Part shown: positions 5,956 to 12,268 of the stretch, one piece after another
Numbering within the stretch: the first letter of the stretch is position 1
Layout: each line of letters opens with the position of its first letter
Assembly: GCA_038239195.1 (NCBI GenBank)
Contig: JBBSEZ010000305.1
Location: forward strand, 1-12,268
DNA length: 12,268 nt
Source: JBBSEZ01 sp038239195
GTDB lineage: Bacteria; Planctomycetota; Planctomycetia; Gemmatales; Gemmataceae
Reading direction: 5' to 3'
Program-made: the position numbers and the translations under genes
The notes under the pieces: model-generated
Database searches by the model: none
Told to the model about the DNA's origin: nothing
Seen by the model: the letters and a program-made list of their open reading frames with translations, nothing else

Positions 5956-7485
5956 ATGTCCGACATCGCTACCTCCTCGACCGACTCGATCTGGTTGTCC
6001 GGGCCTACTTCGCTCGCAAACGAAGGCCCGTTGCAGGAAGACCTCGTGACCGACGTCTGCGTCGTCGGGGCCGGCATCGCCGGGCTGACGACGGCGTATC
6101 TCCTGGGCAAGGCAGGCAAGAAGGTGGTCGTCCTCGAGGCGGGAGAGGGCACGAGCGGCGAGACCTCGCGGACGACGGCCCATCTGGCCAGCGCCCTCGA
6201 CGATCGGTTCTACAAACTGGAGCGCGCCCACGGCAAGGACGGCGCCCGCCTGGCGGCCCAGAGCCACAGCGCCGCCATCGACCGCATCGAGGCCATCGCG
6301 CGCGACGAGGGCATCGACTGCGATTTCGCGCGCGTCGATGGTTACCTGTTTGAGCCGCCCGGGGGAGAAGGCAAGGAACTGGAGAAGGAACACGACGCCG
6401 CCCACCGGGCCGGCCTGGTCGTGGAGCGCGTGGCGCGGGCGCCGTTCTCGACGTTCGACACGGGGCCCTGTCTGCGGTTCTCGCACCAGGGACAATTTCA
6501 TCCGCTCAAGTATCTCACGGGCCTGGCAGGCGCCATCCGCCGGCAAGGGGGACGGACGTTCTTCCACAGCCCGGTGAAGCTCTTCGAGGGGGGCGCGGGG
6601 GCTCGCGCCGTCACGCGCGCCGGGGCCACGGTGCGCGCGCAGGCGCTCGTGGTGGCGACCAACACTCCGGTCAACGATCTGGTGACGATGCACACCAAGC
6701 AGTTCCCCTACCGGACGTACGTGCTGGCCCTGCGCCTGCCCGGCGGGGACGTGCCGCGCGCCCTCTACTGGGACACGCTCGACCCGTATCACTACGTGCG
6801 CCTTCAGCGTCAGAGCGCGACGGAAGACCATCTCATCGTCGGGGGCGAGGACCACAAGACGGGCCAGGCGCGGGACGAGGGCGAGCGCTTCGCCCGGCTG
6901 GAGAGCTGGGCGCGCGAGCGCTTCCCGCACGCGAAGGACGTGGAGGCGCGCTGGTCGGGACAGGTGCTCGAGCCGATGGATGGGCTGGCCTTCATCGGCC
7001 GCAACCCGGGCGACGAGCCCAACGTGTACGTGGTGACCGGCGACTCGGGCCACGGCATGACGCACGGCACCATCGCAGGCATGCTGCTGACCGACCTGAT
7101 TGGTGGGCGGGACAACCCGTGGGCCAAGCTCTACGACCCCTCCCGGCGCTTGTTGTGGGCGGCCGGCGAGTTCGTGAGCGAGAACGTCAACGTGGCGGCC
7201 CAGTATCTCGACTGGGTCAAGCCCGGCGACGTGCGCGACGTCGGCGAGATCGCCCCCGGCGAAGGGGCCGTGCTGCGCGTGGGGCTGCGCATGGTGGCGG
7301 TATCGAAAGATGAGCTGGGTCAGCCCCGGCGCCTGTCGGCGGTCTGCCCGCACCTGGGCTGCATCGTCCACTGGAACAACGCCGAGAAGACCTGGGACTG
7401 CCCCTGTCACGGTTCGCGTTTCGACGTCCGGGGCCAGGTGCTCAACGGTCCCGCGACAGCGGCCCTGTCTCCTGTCGCGGAATAG
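5956..7485 (+). CDS. FAD-dependent oxidoreductase with C-terminal Rieske [2Fe-2S] domain
   Basis: 509 residues. Residues 31-62 form the FAD/NAD dinucleotide-binding beta-alpha-beta: D-V-C-V-V-G-A-G-I-A-G (33-43), ending in E61 of V-V-V-L-E-A. The DAO-type glycine-oxidase-like body continues to about 385 with the C-terminal FAD motif V-V-T-G-D-S-G-H-G-M-T-H (near 357-368). Residues about 415-509 are a Rieske domain: C464-P-H466-L-G-C469 and, 15 residues after H466, C482-P-C484-H485-G-S. C464, H466, C482 and H485 would bind the cluster, while C469 and C484 are placed to form the disulfide of high-potential Rieske proteins. The electron donor and acceptor are unknown. The only in-frame start is ATG 5956; it lacks a good Shine-Dalgarno sequence, the nearest AAGGAG (5914-5919) being 36 bases away. 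No signal peptide is seen, so it is cytoplasmic. The protein ends soon after the Rieske motif, as usual for this family. Confidence 0.9.
   Translation: MSDIATSSTDSIWLSGPTSLANEGPLQEDLVTDVCVVGAGIAGLTTAYLLGKAGKKVVVLEAGEGTSGETSRTTAHLASALDDRFYKLERAHGKDGARLAAQSHSAAIDRIEAIARDEGIDCDFARVDGYLFEPPGGEGKELEKEHDAAHRAGLVVERVARAPFSTFDTGPCLRFSHQGQFHPLKYLTGLAGAIRRQGGRTFFHSPVKLFEGGAGARAVTRAGATVRAQALVVATNTPVNDLVTMHTKQFPYRTYVLALRLPGGDVPRALYWDTLDPYHYVRLQRQSATEDHLIVGGEDHKTGQARDEGERFARLESWARERFPHAKDVEARWSGQVLEPMDGLAFIGRNPGDEPNVYVVTGDSGHGMTHGTIAGMLLTDLIGGRDNPWAKLYDPSRRLLWAAGEFVSENVNVAAQYLDWVKPGDVRDVGEIAPGEGAVLRVGLRMVAVSKDELGQPRRLSAVCPHLGCIVHWNNAEKTWDCPCHGSRFDVRGQVLNGPATAALSPVAE
7451..7480 (+). repeat. 9-bp stem-loop at the end of the FAD-Rieske gene
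   Basis: ccgcgacag (7451-7459) and ctgtcgcgg (7472-7480) are perfectly complementary around 12 bases and lie within the last codons of the gene. There is no following T-tract. It may contribute to transcript end protection or be chance in GC-rich sequence. Confidence 0.35.
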
Positions 7486-7685
7486 GGGAACGCGAAGCGG
7501 CGCCAGGCGTGGGCGTTGCGGGCCTGCGGGTCGAGGCTCAGCGCAGGGCCCGGCGCGGCGGAAGATCATCGTGCAGTGCCCGCGGGCTGTCCCGTTGAGG
7601 TCGGCGGGGCGCTCGCCGAAGTTGTTGTGGCACCTTGCCCGCTGTCCCCCACGTTCCAAAGTGGCCACCTGTCGGGAGATGACCC

Positions 7686-9083
7686 ATGACCGCCCCTCAT
7701 TCCGACGCGCTCGTCTTCTTCGGCGCGACGGGCGACCTCGCTTACAAGAAGGTCTTCCCCGCCCTCCAGGCGCTGATTCGCCGCGGCCATCTCGACGTCC
7801 CCGTGGTCGGGGTTGCGAAAGCCGGGTGGGGCCTCGACCAGCTCAAAGCTCGCGCCAGGGACAGCCTGGAGAAACACGGCGGGCTGGACGCCGCGGCGTT
7901 CGCAAAGCTCTCTTCCCAGCTCCGCTACATCGACGGAGACTACAACGCCCCGGCGACGTTCGAGCAACTCCATCAGGCCCTCGGGGGCGCCCAACGGCCC
8001 CTGCACTACCTGGCCATTCCACCAAGCATGTTTGCCACGGTCGCCGAAGGGCTGGCGAAGGCGGGCTGCGCGAAGGACGCCCGCGTGGTCGTGGAAAAGC
8101 CCTTCGGCCGAGACCTCGCCTCGGCGCAGCAACTCAACCGCACGCTCCACGCTTACTTCCCCGAGCCCGCCATCTTTCGCATCGACCACTACCTCGGCAA
8201 GGAGCCTGTCCAGAACCTGATCTATTTCCGCTTCGCCAACCCGTTCCTCGAGGCGAGCTGGAACAACAAACACGTCGCAAGCGTGCAGATCACCATGGCC
8301 GAGAACTTCGGCGTCGCCGGCCGGGGCAAGTTCTACGAGGAGGCCGGGGCGATCCGCGACGTGGTCGAAAACCACATGCTCCAGGTGATCGCCTGCCTCG
8401 CGATGGAGTGCCCCGCCGGCCACGATCACGAGGCCATGCGCGACGAGCGCGGCCGACTGCTCCAGGCGGTCCGCACGCTGACGCCGGCGGACGTCGTTCG
8501 CGGCCAATTCCGCGGCTACCGGCAAGAGCCCGACGTGGCCCCGACCTCGCAAGTCGAGACGTTCGCGGCGCTCCGCTTCCACGTCGAGAACGATCGCTGG
8601 AAAGGCGTGCCGTTTTGCGTTCGCGTCGGGAAGTGTCTGCCGGTCACGGCGACCGAGGTTTTGGTCCGCTTCAAGCGCCCGCCCCGCCCCGTCCTCGACG
8701 AGGCGAAGCCGCCGCCGGCCAACTACTGCCGCTTCGCACTCAGCCCAGAGGTGGTGCTGGCGCTGGGGACCGACGTCAAGAAAGTGGGGGAAGGAATGGT
8801 GGGAGAGCGGATCGAGCTGGTCGCCCACCATCAGCCCTCCGACGAGAAGGGGCCCTACGAGCGACTTCTGGGGGACGCCTTGAGAGGCGATTCGGAGCTG
8901 TTCGCGCGCGAGGACTCCGTCGAGGCGTCCTGGCGCGTCGTCGATCCGATACTCGGGAACGCTACGCCGCTGTCCGAGTACGCCCCTAACACCTGGGGCC
9001 CCTCCGAGGCCGATCGGCTCGCCCCGTCTGGGGGGTGGCACAATCCGACCGGAGTGAAGAACAAGTTGGAGCCGAGCTCCTAG
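7686..9083 (+). CDS. zwf: Glucose-6-phosphate 1-dehydrogenase
   Basis: 465 residues, slightly shorter than the usual 480-510. It oxidises glucose-6-phosphate to 6-phosphogluconolactone with NADP+ (or NAD+), the entry step of the oxidative pentose phosphate pathway, in the cytoplasm. The N-terminal dinucleotide fingerprint is F-F-G-A-T-G-D-L-A-Y-K-K (11-22). V-V-V-E-K-P-F-G-R-D follows at about 136-145. The substrate-binding signature R-I-D-H-Y-L-G-K-E is at 165-173, with H168 and K172, and the catalytic His is H230 in V-E-N-H-M-L-Q. The G-Y-R-Q-E-P-x-V and S-Q-V-E-T-F-A-A-L segments (about 277-300) also match the family. The start has GGGAG (7674-7678) 7 bases upstream. Its place in the stress cluster suggests a role supplying NADPH; 200 bases separate it from the FAD-Rieske gene, so it may have its own promoter. 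No gnd or pgl partner is in the window. Confidence 0.97.
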   Translation: MTAPHSDALVFFGATGDLAYKKVFPALQALIRRGHLDVPVVGVAKAGWGLDQLKARARDSLEKHGGLDAAAFAKLSSQLRYIDGDYNAPATFEQLHQALGGAQRPLHYLAIPPSMFATVAEGLAKAGCAKDARVVVEKPFGRDLASAQQLNRTLHAYFPEPAIFRIDHYLGKEPVQNLIYFRFANPFLEASWNNKHVASVQITMAENFGVAGRGKFYEEAGAIRDVVENHMLQVIACLAMECPAGHDHEAMRDERGRLLQAVRTLTPADVVRGQFRGYRQEPDVAPTSQVETFAALRFHVENDRWKGVPFCVRVGKCLPVTATEVLVRFKRPPRPVLDEAKPPPANYCRFALSPEVVLALGTDVKKVGEGMVGERIELVAHHQPSDEKGPYERLLGDALRGDSELFAREDSVEASWRVVDPILGNATPLSEYAPNTWGPSEADRLAPSGGWHNPTGVKNKLEPSS

Positions 9084-9088
9084 GAGCG

Positions 9089-9160
9089 CGAAAGGCATGG
9101 CTGAAACAGCCGTGGCACAGGAGAAGCCCTGTGCCACGGCTGTTTCAGCCATGCCTTTCG
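9089..9160. repeat. Perfect 33-bp inverted repeat between convergent genes
   Basis: Positions 9089-9121 and 9128-9160 are exactly complementary over 33 bases with a 6-base loop (agaagc). Each arm also contains an internal near-palindrome (catggctg-aaa-cagccgtg, one mismatch, 9096-9114 on the left arm), so a three-way folded form is possible. It starts 6 bases after the zwf stop codon and ends 9 bases before the end of the helicase gene on the other strand, so it can act as a shared bidirectional terminator, although only three T's flank the stem on each side. The perfect match and lack of a T-tract also suit a recently inserted MITE-like element. Confidence 0.85.
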
Positions 9161-9168
9161 GACCGCCG

Positions 9169-10401
9169 TTAATTCCGCCAGCGACTGCCCTGCCCTCGCG
9201 AGGGCTTCTTCCCGCCCCCACCCGAGGTAACGGGAGGCCGGCGACCCGGCTTGTTGGGGAGGGCCGGTGCGCCCCCGGCGACGTAATCGAAGTCGTCGAG
9301 GTGCAGACGCGGGATGCGCTTGCCAAGCTGGCGCTCGATGCGGGCCAGCAAATCGGCCTCATCGGGGGAGACCAGCACGAAGGCATCGCCCTCGTCGCCG
9401 GCCCGCCCGGTCCGCCCGATCCGGTGGACGTATTCCTCCGGGACGTGCGGCAGGTCGAAGTTGACGACGTGCGTGATGTGGCGGACGTCGAGGCCGCGCG
9501 CGGCGATGTTCGTGGCCACCAGCACCGGGAAGGCCCCCGAGCGGAAGCCCTGCATGACCTTCGCCCGCTGGGCCGGGGTACGATCGCTGTGCAGCTCGCC
9601 GACCTTCTGGCCGGACTCGGCCAGGGCGCGGGCCAGACGACGCGCGCCACGCCTCGTCCGGGTGAACACTAAAACGGAAGGCATTTCGAGCTGGGCGAGC
9701 AGGTGCTGGAGGAGCGCCGTCTTGCGGTAGGCCGGCACCGGGTAGGCCGTGTGCGTGACGCCGCACGCCGCGGTCCCTTGCGTGCCGATGGCCACGCGCA
9801 GCGGATCGCGCAAGATCGCCTGGCCGAGCCGGGCCACGTCGGGCGGCATCGTCGCCGAGAACAGCAGCGTCTGCCGCCGCGCCGGGAGCCGGGCGATGAT
9901 CCGCTTCACGTCGGGGAAGAAGCCGAAGTCGAACATCTGGTCGGCCTCGTCCAGCACGAGCGTGGTCAGCCCGGCCATCTTGCCGTGCCCACTGTTCAAC
10001 AGGTCGAGGAGCCGCCCCGGTGTGGCAATCACCAACTCGACGCCGGCCCGCAAGGCCTGCTGCTGCGGGTAAGCGGGGGCGCCGCCGACGACCAGCGCCG
10101 AGCGCAACCCCGTCCCGGCGGCAAGGCCGCGGCAGACGGCTTCAATCTGGTGGGCCAGTTCGCGGGTTGGCGTCAACACGAGGGCGCCGGTGGTGCCGCG
10201 CGGGCGCTCGAGGAGGGCCTGGAGCACGGGCAGCAGGAACGCGGCGGTCTTCCCGGTGCCGGTCTGGGCGGTGGCGACGAGGTCGCGGCCGGCCTGAACC
10301 GCCGGGATCGCCTGGGCCTGGATGGGGGTGGGGGTGACGTAGCCGAGGGCAAGGACGTTCCGCACGAGGGAGGAAGGCAAGCCGAATTGCTTAAATGGCA
10401 T
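9169..10401 (-). CDS. RhlE-like DEAD-box ATP-dependent RNA helicase
   Basis: 410 residues from ATG 10401. The frame stays open 12 codons further, but the start M-P-F-K-Q-F-G-L fits the usual N-terminus of the family just before the Q motif (F6 to Q28). The motifs are all intact: I A-Q-T-G-T-G-K-T (45-52), Ia P-T-R-E-L-A (78-83), Ib T-P-G-R (127-130), II D-E-A-D (151-154), III S-A-T (182-184), V A-R-G-L-D (301-305) and VI H-R-I-G-R-T-G-R (326-333). The C-terminus after about 365 is a short Pro/Gly/Lys/Arg-rich disordered tail, as in RhlE, not the RNA-binding domain of DbpA or the long tail of DeaD. It unwinds short RNA duplexes in ribosome assembly or RNA decay. The ribosome-binding site is weak (gtgagat). 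It lies 96 bases after the RRM gene on the same strand, across a stem-loop, and ends against the 33-bp inverted repeat. Confidence 0.95.
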   Translation of the reverse strand: MPFKQFGLPSSLVRNVLALGYVTPTPIQAQAIPAVQAGRDLVATAQTGTGKTAAFLLPVLQALLERPRGTTGALVLTPTRELAHQIEAVCRGLAAGTGLRSALVVGGAPAYPQQQALRAGVELVIATPGRLLDLLNSGHGKMAGLTTLVLDEADQMFDFGFFPDVKRIIARLPARRQTLLFSATMPPDVARLGQAILRDPLRVAIGTQGTAACGVTHTAYPVPAYRKTALLQHLLAQLEMPSVLVFTRTRRGARRLARALAESGQKVGELHSDRTPAQRAKVMQGFRSGAFPVLVATNIAARGLDVRHITHVVNFDLPHVPEEYVHRIGRTGRAGDEGDAFVLVSPDEADLLARIERQLGKRIPRLHLDDFDYVAGGAPALPNKPGRRPPVTSGGGGKKPSRGQGSRWRN

Positions 10402-10451
10402 CAGTATCTCACGGGGCTCAAACGAAAACCACGACACAGCACAAAGACCGT

Positions 10452-10483
10452 CGCCCTCGCCCGCATGTTCGCGGGCGAGGGCG
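10452..10483 (-). terminator. 13-bp stem-loop after the RRM protein gene
   Basis: cgccctcgcccgc (10452-10464) pairs perfectly with gcgggcgagggcg (10471-10483) around atgttc. On the minus strand it begins 14 bases after the RRM gene stop and is followed by acggtctttgt, a weak T-rich run. It probably reduces or ends transcription between the RRM gene and the helicase gene, possibly as an attenuator. Confidence 0.65.
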
Positions 10484-10497
10484 CCTGGATGTTTCGA

Positions 10498-10860
10498 TTA
10501 GTAGCGCCGGCCGCCGCCGCCGCCACCGCCGTAACCACCGCCCCCGCCACCACCGCCACCGCCGTAACCGCCGCGGCCGCCGCCGCCGGAGCCACCGCGG
10601 CCACCGCCCGCTTCGCGGGGCTTGGCCTCGTTGACGGTGAGAGCGCGGCCATCGACCTGCTGGCCGCTCAGGGCCGTGATGGCGGCCTGGGCCTCCTGGT
10701 CACTGCCCATCTCGACGAAACCGAACCCCTTGGACCGACCGGTGTCGCGATCCATGATGACCTGCGCCGACTGGACCGTGCCGTGCGCCTCGAACATGCG
10801 CTGCAGATCACTGTCCGTGACGCCGTAGGCGAGGTTGCCCACGTACAACTTCCTGCCCAT
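10498..10860 (-). CDS. Glycine-rich single-RRM RNA-binding protein
   Basis: 120 residues. ATG is at 10860-10858 with GGGAGG (10872-10867) 6 bases upstream; the longer open frame to 11013 lacks a ribosome-binding site and is not protein-like. One RNA recognition motif fills residues 3-80: RNP2 is L-Y-V-G-N-L (5-10) and RNP1 is K-G-F-G-F-V-E-M (44-51), with the aromatic residues that stack on RNA intact (Y6, F46, F48). The tail (85-120) is almost all Gly with scattered Arg and Tyr (R-G-G-Y, then long Gly runs) and ends R-R-Y, as in cyanobacterial Rbp and plant glycine-rich proteins that act as cold-induced RNA chaperones. The position upstream of a DEAD-box helicase supports an RNA-remodelling role. 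The Gly-coding stretch is itself a low-complexity (ccgccacc)-type repeat. Confidence 0.95.
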   Translation of the reverse strand: MGRKLYVGNLAYGVTDSDLQRMFEAHGTVQSAQVIMDRDTGRSKGFGFVEMGSDQEAQAAITALSGQQVDGRALTVNEAKPREAGGGRGGSGGGGRGGYGGGGGGGGGGYGGGGGGGRRY

Positions 10861-11172
10861 GGAGGGCCTCCCAAAAAGGTATGCGAGCGCCTTCACCCGA
10901 ATAGATGGGGTCGCTCTCAGAAACGCTGACTGAGAATGGGGCAAGGGATAGGCGGATGGGAGGATGAGACTGGTCAACATCACGGCCATGCACGGTCCAC
11001 GAGACCCAGACAAAAGGGAGTATACGCAAAGCGATCTTCGGAGAAAAGGGCAAACTCAGACTTTCTCGAGAATCGCCTCGCGCGGCGCGGCAGACCTTGC
11101 GGGCGCCTGGCGGCGAGACCGCCCCGATCAGGGGCCCGCCCCGTCGCCAATTCCCTCTGCCTGACCCGCCTT
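10861..11172. promoter_or_regulatory. Long leader of the RRM gene; candidate minus-strand promoter
   Basis: 312 bases without a gene between two minus-strand genes. The G+C content drops around 10990-11070 relative to the surroundings. On the minus strand TATACT (11024-11019) is a good -10 hexamer, but the hexamer 17 bases before it is only ttttct, so the promoter call is tentative. If right, the RRM mRNA would have a 5' leader of about 150 bases, as is common for cold-induced RNA-binding protein genes. A 6-bp stem (tctcag...ctgaga, about 10916-10936) lies in this leader. Near 11121-11135 gcccc-gatca-ggggc can fold, downstream of the 11173-12192 gene, but it has no T-tract. Confidence 0.35.
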
Positions 11173-12192
11173 TCACGGCACCGGGAAGAGGTGTCCCCAG
11201 CCGAGCAGCCGCGCGTCGCGCGGCAGCTTCCGGGCAGGCTCGAGCCAGCCCGCCAGCACCAGCGTGCCGACCTGAAAGTAGATCGCGTCGGCGTCCGAGG
11301 TGCTGCCGGGACAATGCCCAAATCCACCGTCGGCATTGCGGCTGCTCAGCGCCCAGCGCGCCGCCCGGGCGAGGGCGCGCTTGCACTCGGGGCGATCCTT
11401 GCCGAGCTGCCGGATGACGAACGCGGCGTCGAAGGTCGCGTGCCGGTCGCGCGCCAGCGGGTTGAGCATCCAGCTCCCATCGGGCTTCTGATCGCGCAGG
11501 ACGCGCGCCAACATCTCCTTGCCCCTGGGCGTCTCCGCCCCGACCAGTCGGTTGTAGTGGACGGCGTGAAAGCTCGCGGCCACGTGGTCGTTCAGATAGC
11601 CGTCCTTCGCCGGCACCATCCGCGCGCGCAACTTCCGGTCGAACGCGTCGGGGAAGCGCTTGCCCTGAACCTGGTAGGCCAACGGAAAGAAGCTACTGCT
11701 GTAGGCGGGCAGCTTGCGGTAATCGCCCTCGAGCACCCTGGCAAAGATCGGGTGTGGATCGTGGCGCGGCTTGCTGCCGAGCCCGTGGAGGGCGACGAGG
11801 CCCATCGTCGTGTTGTAGACGCGACCCGGCGACGACTTCGGATCCACCGTGCCCTTGACGTTGAAGAAGGCCCCATCGCGCCCCTGGCGCTTCAGCACGA
11901 ACTGGCGCGTCTTGTCCTCGTGCGGCATCTTCCAGCCGAAGGTCCGGTGCAAGACCACGGCATACGTGACCGCCGCAAGGTCGCTATAGGCGGTGTCGGC
12001 CATGCCCTCGTAGTCGGGATCGATGCCCGGCTGAAAGGAGCCATCCGCCCGCGCCGTCTTCGCGTAGAAGGTGCGCAGCCCCGCCAGCACCTCGGCGGGC
12101 GTTGGCTCGGGCGCTGGCTCCGCGGCGGGGAGGAGCGCGGGGACGAACAAGCCAGCCAGCAGTAGGCTGTGGAGGTGGAGGTGCTTCTTCAT
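11173..12192 (-). CDS. Secreted prenyltransferase/squalene-cyclase repeat protein
   Basis: 339 residues. The N-terminus (MKKH, then a Leu/Ala/Val core to about 23, then P-A-A-E-P) is a Sec signal peptide, with cleavage likely after the Ala pair. The mature part is an alpha/alpha-barrel of the terpenoid cyclase/protein prenyltransferase type. Repeats of the form D-G-S/A/G-F/W recur: A-D-G-S-F-Q-P-G (about 49-56), R-D-G-A-F-F-N (about 104-110), P-D-G-S-W-M-L (about 236-242) and D-G-G-F-G-H-C-P-G (about 286-294), the last followed by S-D-A-D-A-I-Y-F-Q-V-G. I see no DxDD acid motif of squalene-hopene cyclase and no Zn-binding Asp-Cys-His set of protein prenyltransferases, so it is probably a non-catalytic or differently active relative, of a kind frequent in planctomycetes. 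The upstream sequence has no good ribosome-binding site, so the start rests on the signal peptide. Confidence 0.85.
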   Translation of the reverse strand: MKKHLHLHSLLLAGLFVPALLPAAEPAPEPTPAEVLAGLRTFYAKTARADGSFQPGIDPDYEGMADTAYSDLAAVTYAVVLHRTFGWKMPHEDKTRQFVLKRQGRDGAFFNVKGTVDPKSSPGRVYNTTMGLVALHGLGSKPRHDPHPIFARVLEGDYRKLPAYSSSFFPLAYQVQGKRFPDAFDRKLRARMVPAKDGYLNDHVAASFHAVHYNRLVGAETPRGKEMLARVLRDQKPDGSWMLNPLARDRHATFDAAFVIRQLGKDRPECKRALARAARWALSSRNADGGFGHCPGSTSDADAIYFQVGTLVLAGWLEPARKLPRDARLLGWGHLFPVP

Positions 12193-12268
12193 GGATGAAG
12201 GCTACCGCGGGGAGAGCGCGCCGACAAGGGTGGGAGGGCGGCTGCGGGAATGGTTTCGGGGGCGGAAC

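Noticed and set aside
5785..7668. 627-codon minus-strand frame opposite the FAD-Rieske gene
   Set aside because: Antisense shadow with Arg/His/Gly-rich composition and no recognisable domain.
9097..9168. Small plus-strand ORF starting inside the 33-bp inverted repeat
   Set aside because: No RBS; the start of the frame is simply translated hairpin, and the rest is antisense to the helicase.
7566..9650. 694-codon minus-strand open frame across zwf and the helicase 3' end
   Set aside because: It is antisense to zwf and out of frame with the helicase; both overlapped genes have unmistakable motifs. Long shadow frames are expected at this G+C.
10505..10605. GGC/CCG microsatellite as a mobile or structural repeat
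   Set aside because: It encodes the Gly-rich tail of the RRM protein in frame, which explains it fully.
10861..11013. N-terminal extension of the RRM protein
   Set aside because: No RBS or conserved sequence; GGGAGG sits 6 bases before ATG 10860 and the RRM begins right after it.
10936..12165. 409-codon plus-strand frame opposite the cyclase-fold gene
   Set aside because: The minus-strand product has a signal peptide and repeat motifs; this frame has neither.

Overview
The window is a GC-rich (strongly G+C in third codon positions) bacterial chromosomal segment with long stem-loops between genes. It carries a small Lys-rich lipoprotein with a single Ig-like fold, a secreted squalene-cyclase/prenyltransferase-repeat protein, and intergenic inverted repeats of the 'gcgagcgg...gcgtnagccc' type. 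Together these suggest a planctomycete of the Gemmata kind. This placement is inference from style and gene content; there is no rRNA or other marker here.

Layout. (i) 1-327: no gene, only GC-rich inverted repeats and a leader. (ii) 328-1912, + strand: a compact three-gene operon encoding a DUF883/YqjD-like tail-anchored protein with LEA-like 11-residue repeats, a YqjE-type holin-like two-TM protein, and a coiled-coil membrane protein with a DUF3618-like N-terminus. It closes with a strong intrinsic terminator. (iii) 2043-3673, + strand: a DUF2383-like four-helix-bundle protein, a lipoprotein with its own terminator, and a YciE/YciF-type DUF892 ferritin-like protein. (iv) 4003-5766: an unusual 587-residue fusion of a HAD-IIB sugar-phosphatase-like domain, a HerA-like P-loop ATPase and a C-terminal DUF5752-like helical domain. 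(v) 5956-7485: an FAD-dependent oxidoreductase with a C-terminal high-potential Rieske domain. (vi) 7686-9083: glucose-6-phosphate dehydrogenase (zwf). (vii) 9089-9160: a perfect 33-bp inverted repeat between convergent genes. (viii) Minus strand: a RhlE-like DEAD-box helicase (9169-10401), a glycine-rich RRM protein (10498-10860) and a secreted prenyltransferase/squalene-cyclase-repeat protein (11173-12192).

How the genes may work together. The plus-strand block resembles a general-stress island. Membrane-anchored YqjD/YqjE-type proteins and ferritin-like DUF2383 and DUF892 proteins are typical of stationary-phase, osmotic and oxidative stress regulons. G6PDH supplies NADPH, and the FAD-Rieske protein and the HAD-ATPase fusion would add redox and sugar-phosphate functions. 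The RRM protein and the helicase on the other strand form a plausible RNA-remodelling (cold-shock-like) pair. The joint-regulation idea is inference: most genes have their own ribosome-binding site and several are separated by terminators, so this is a cluster of small units and not one operon. The least familiar item is the HAD/HerA/DUF5752 fusion. No tRNA, rRNA, CRISPR array, transposase or phage gene was seen.
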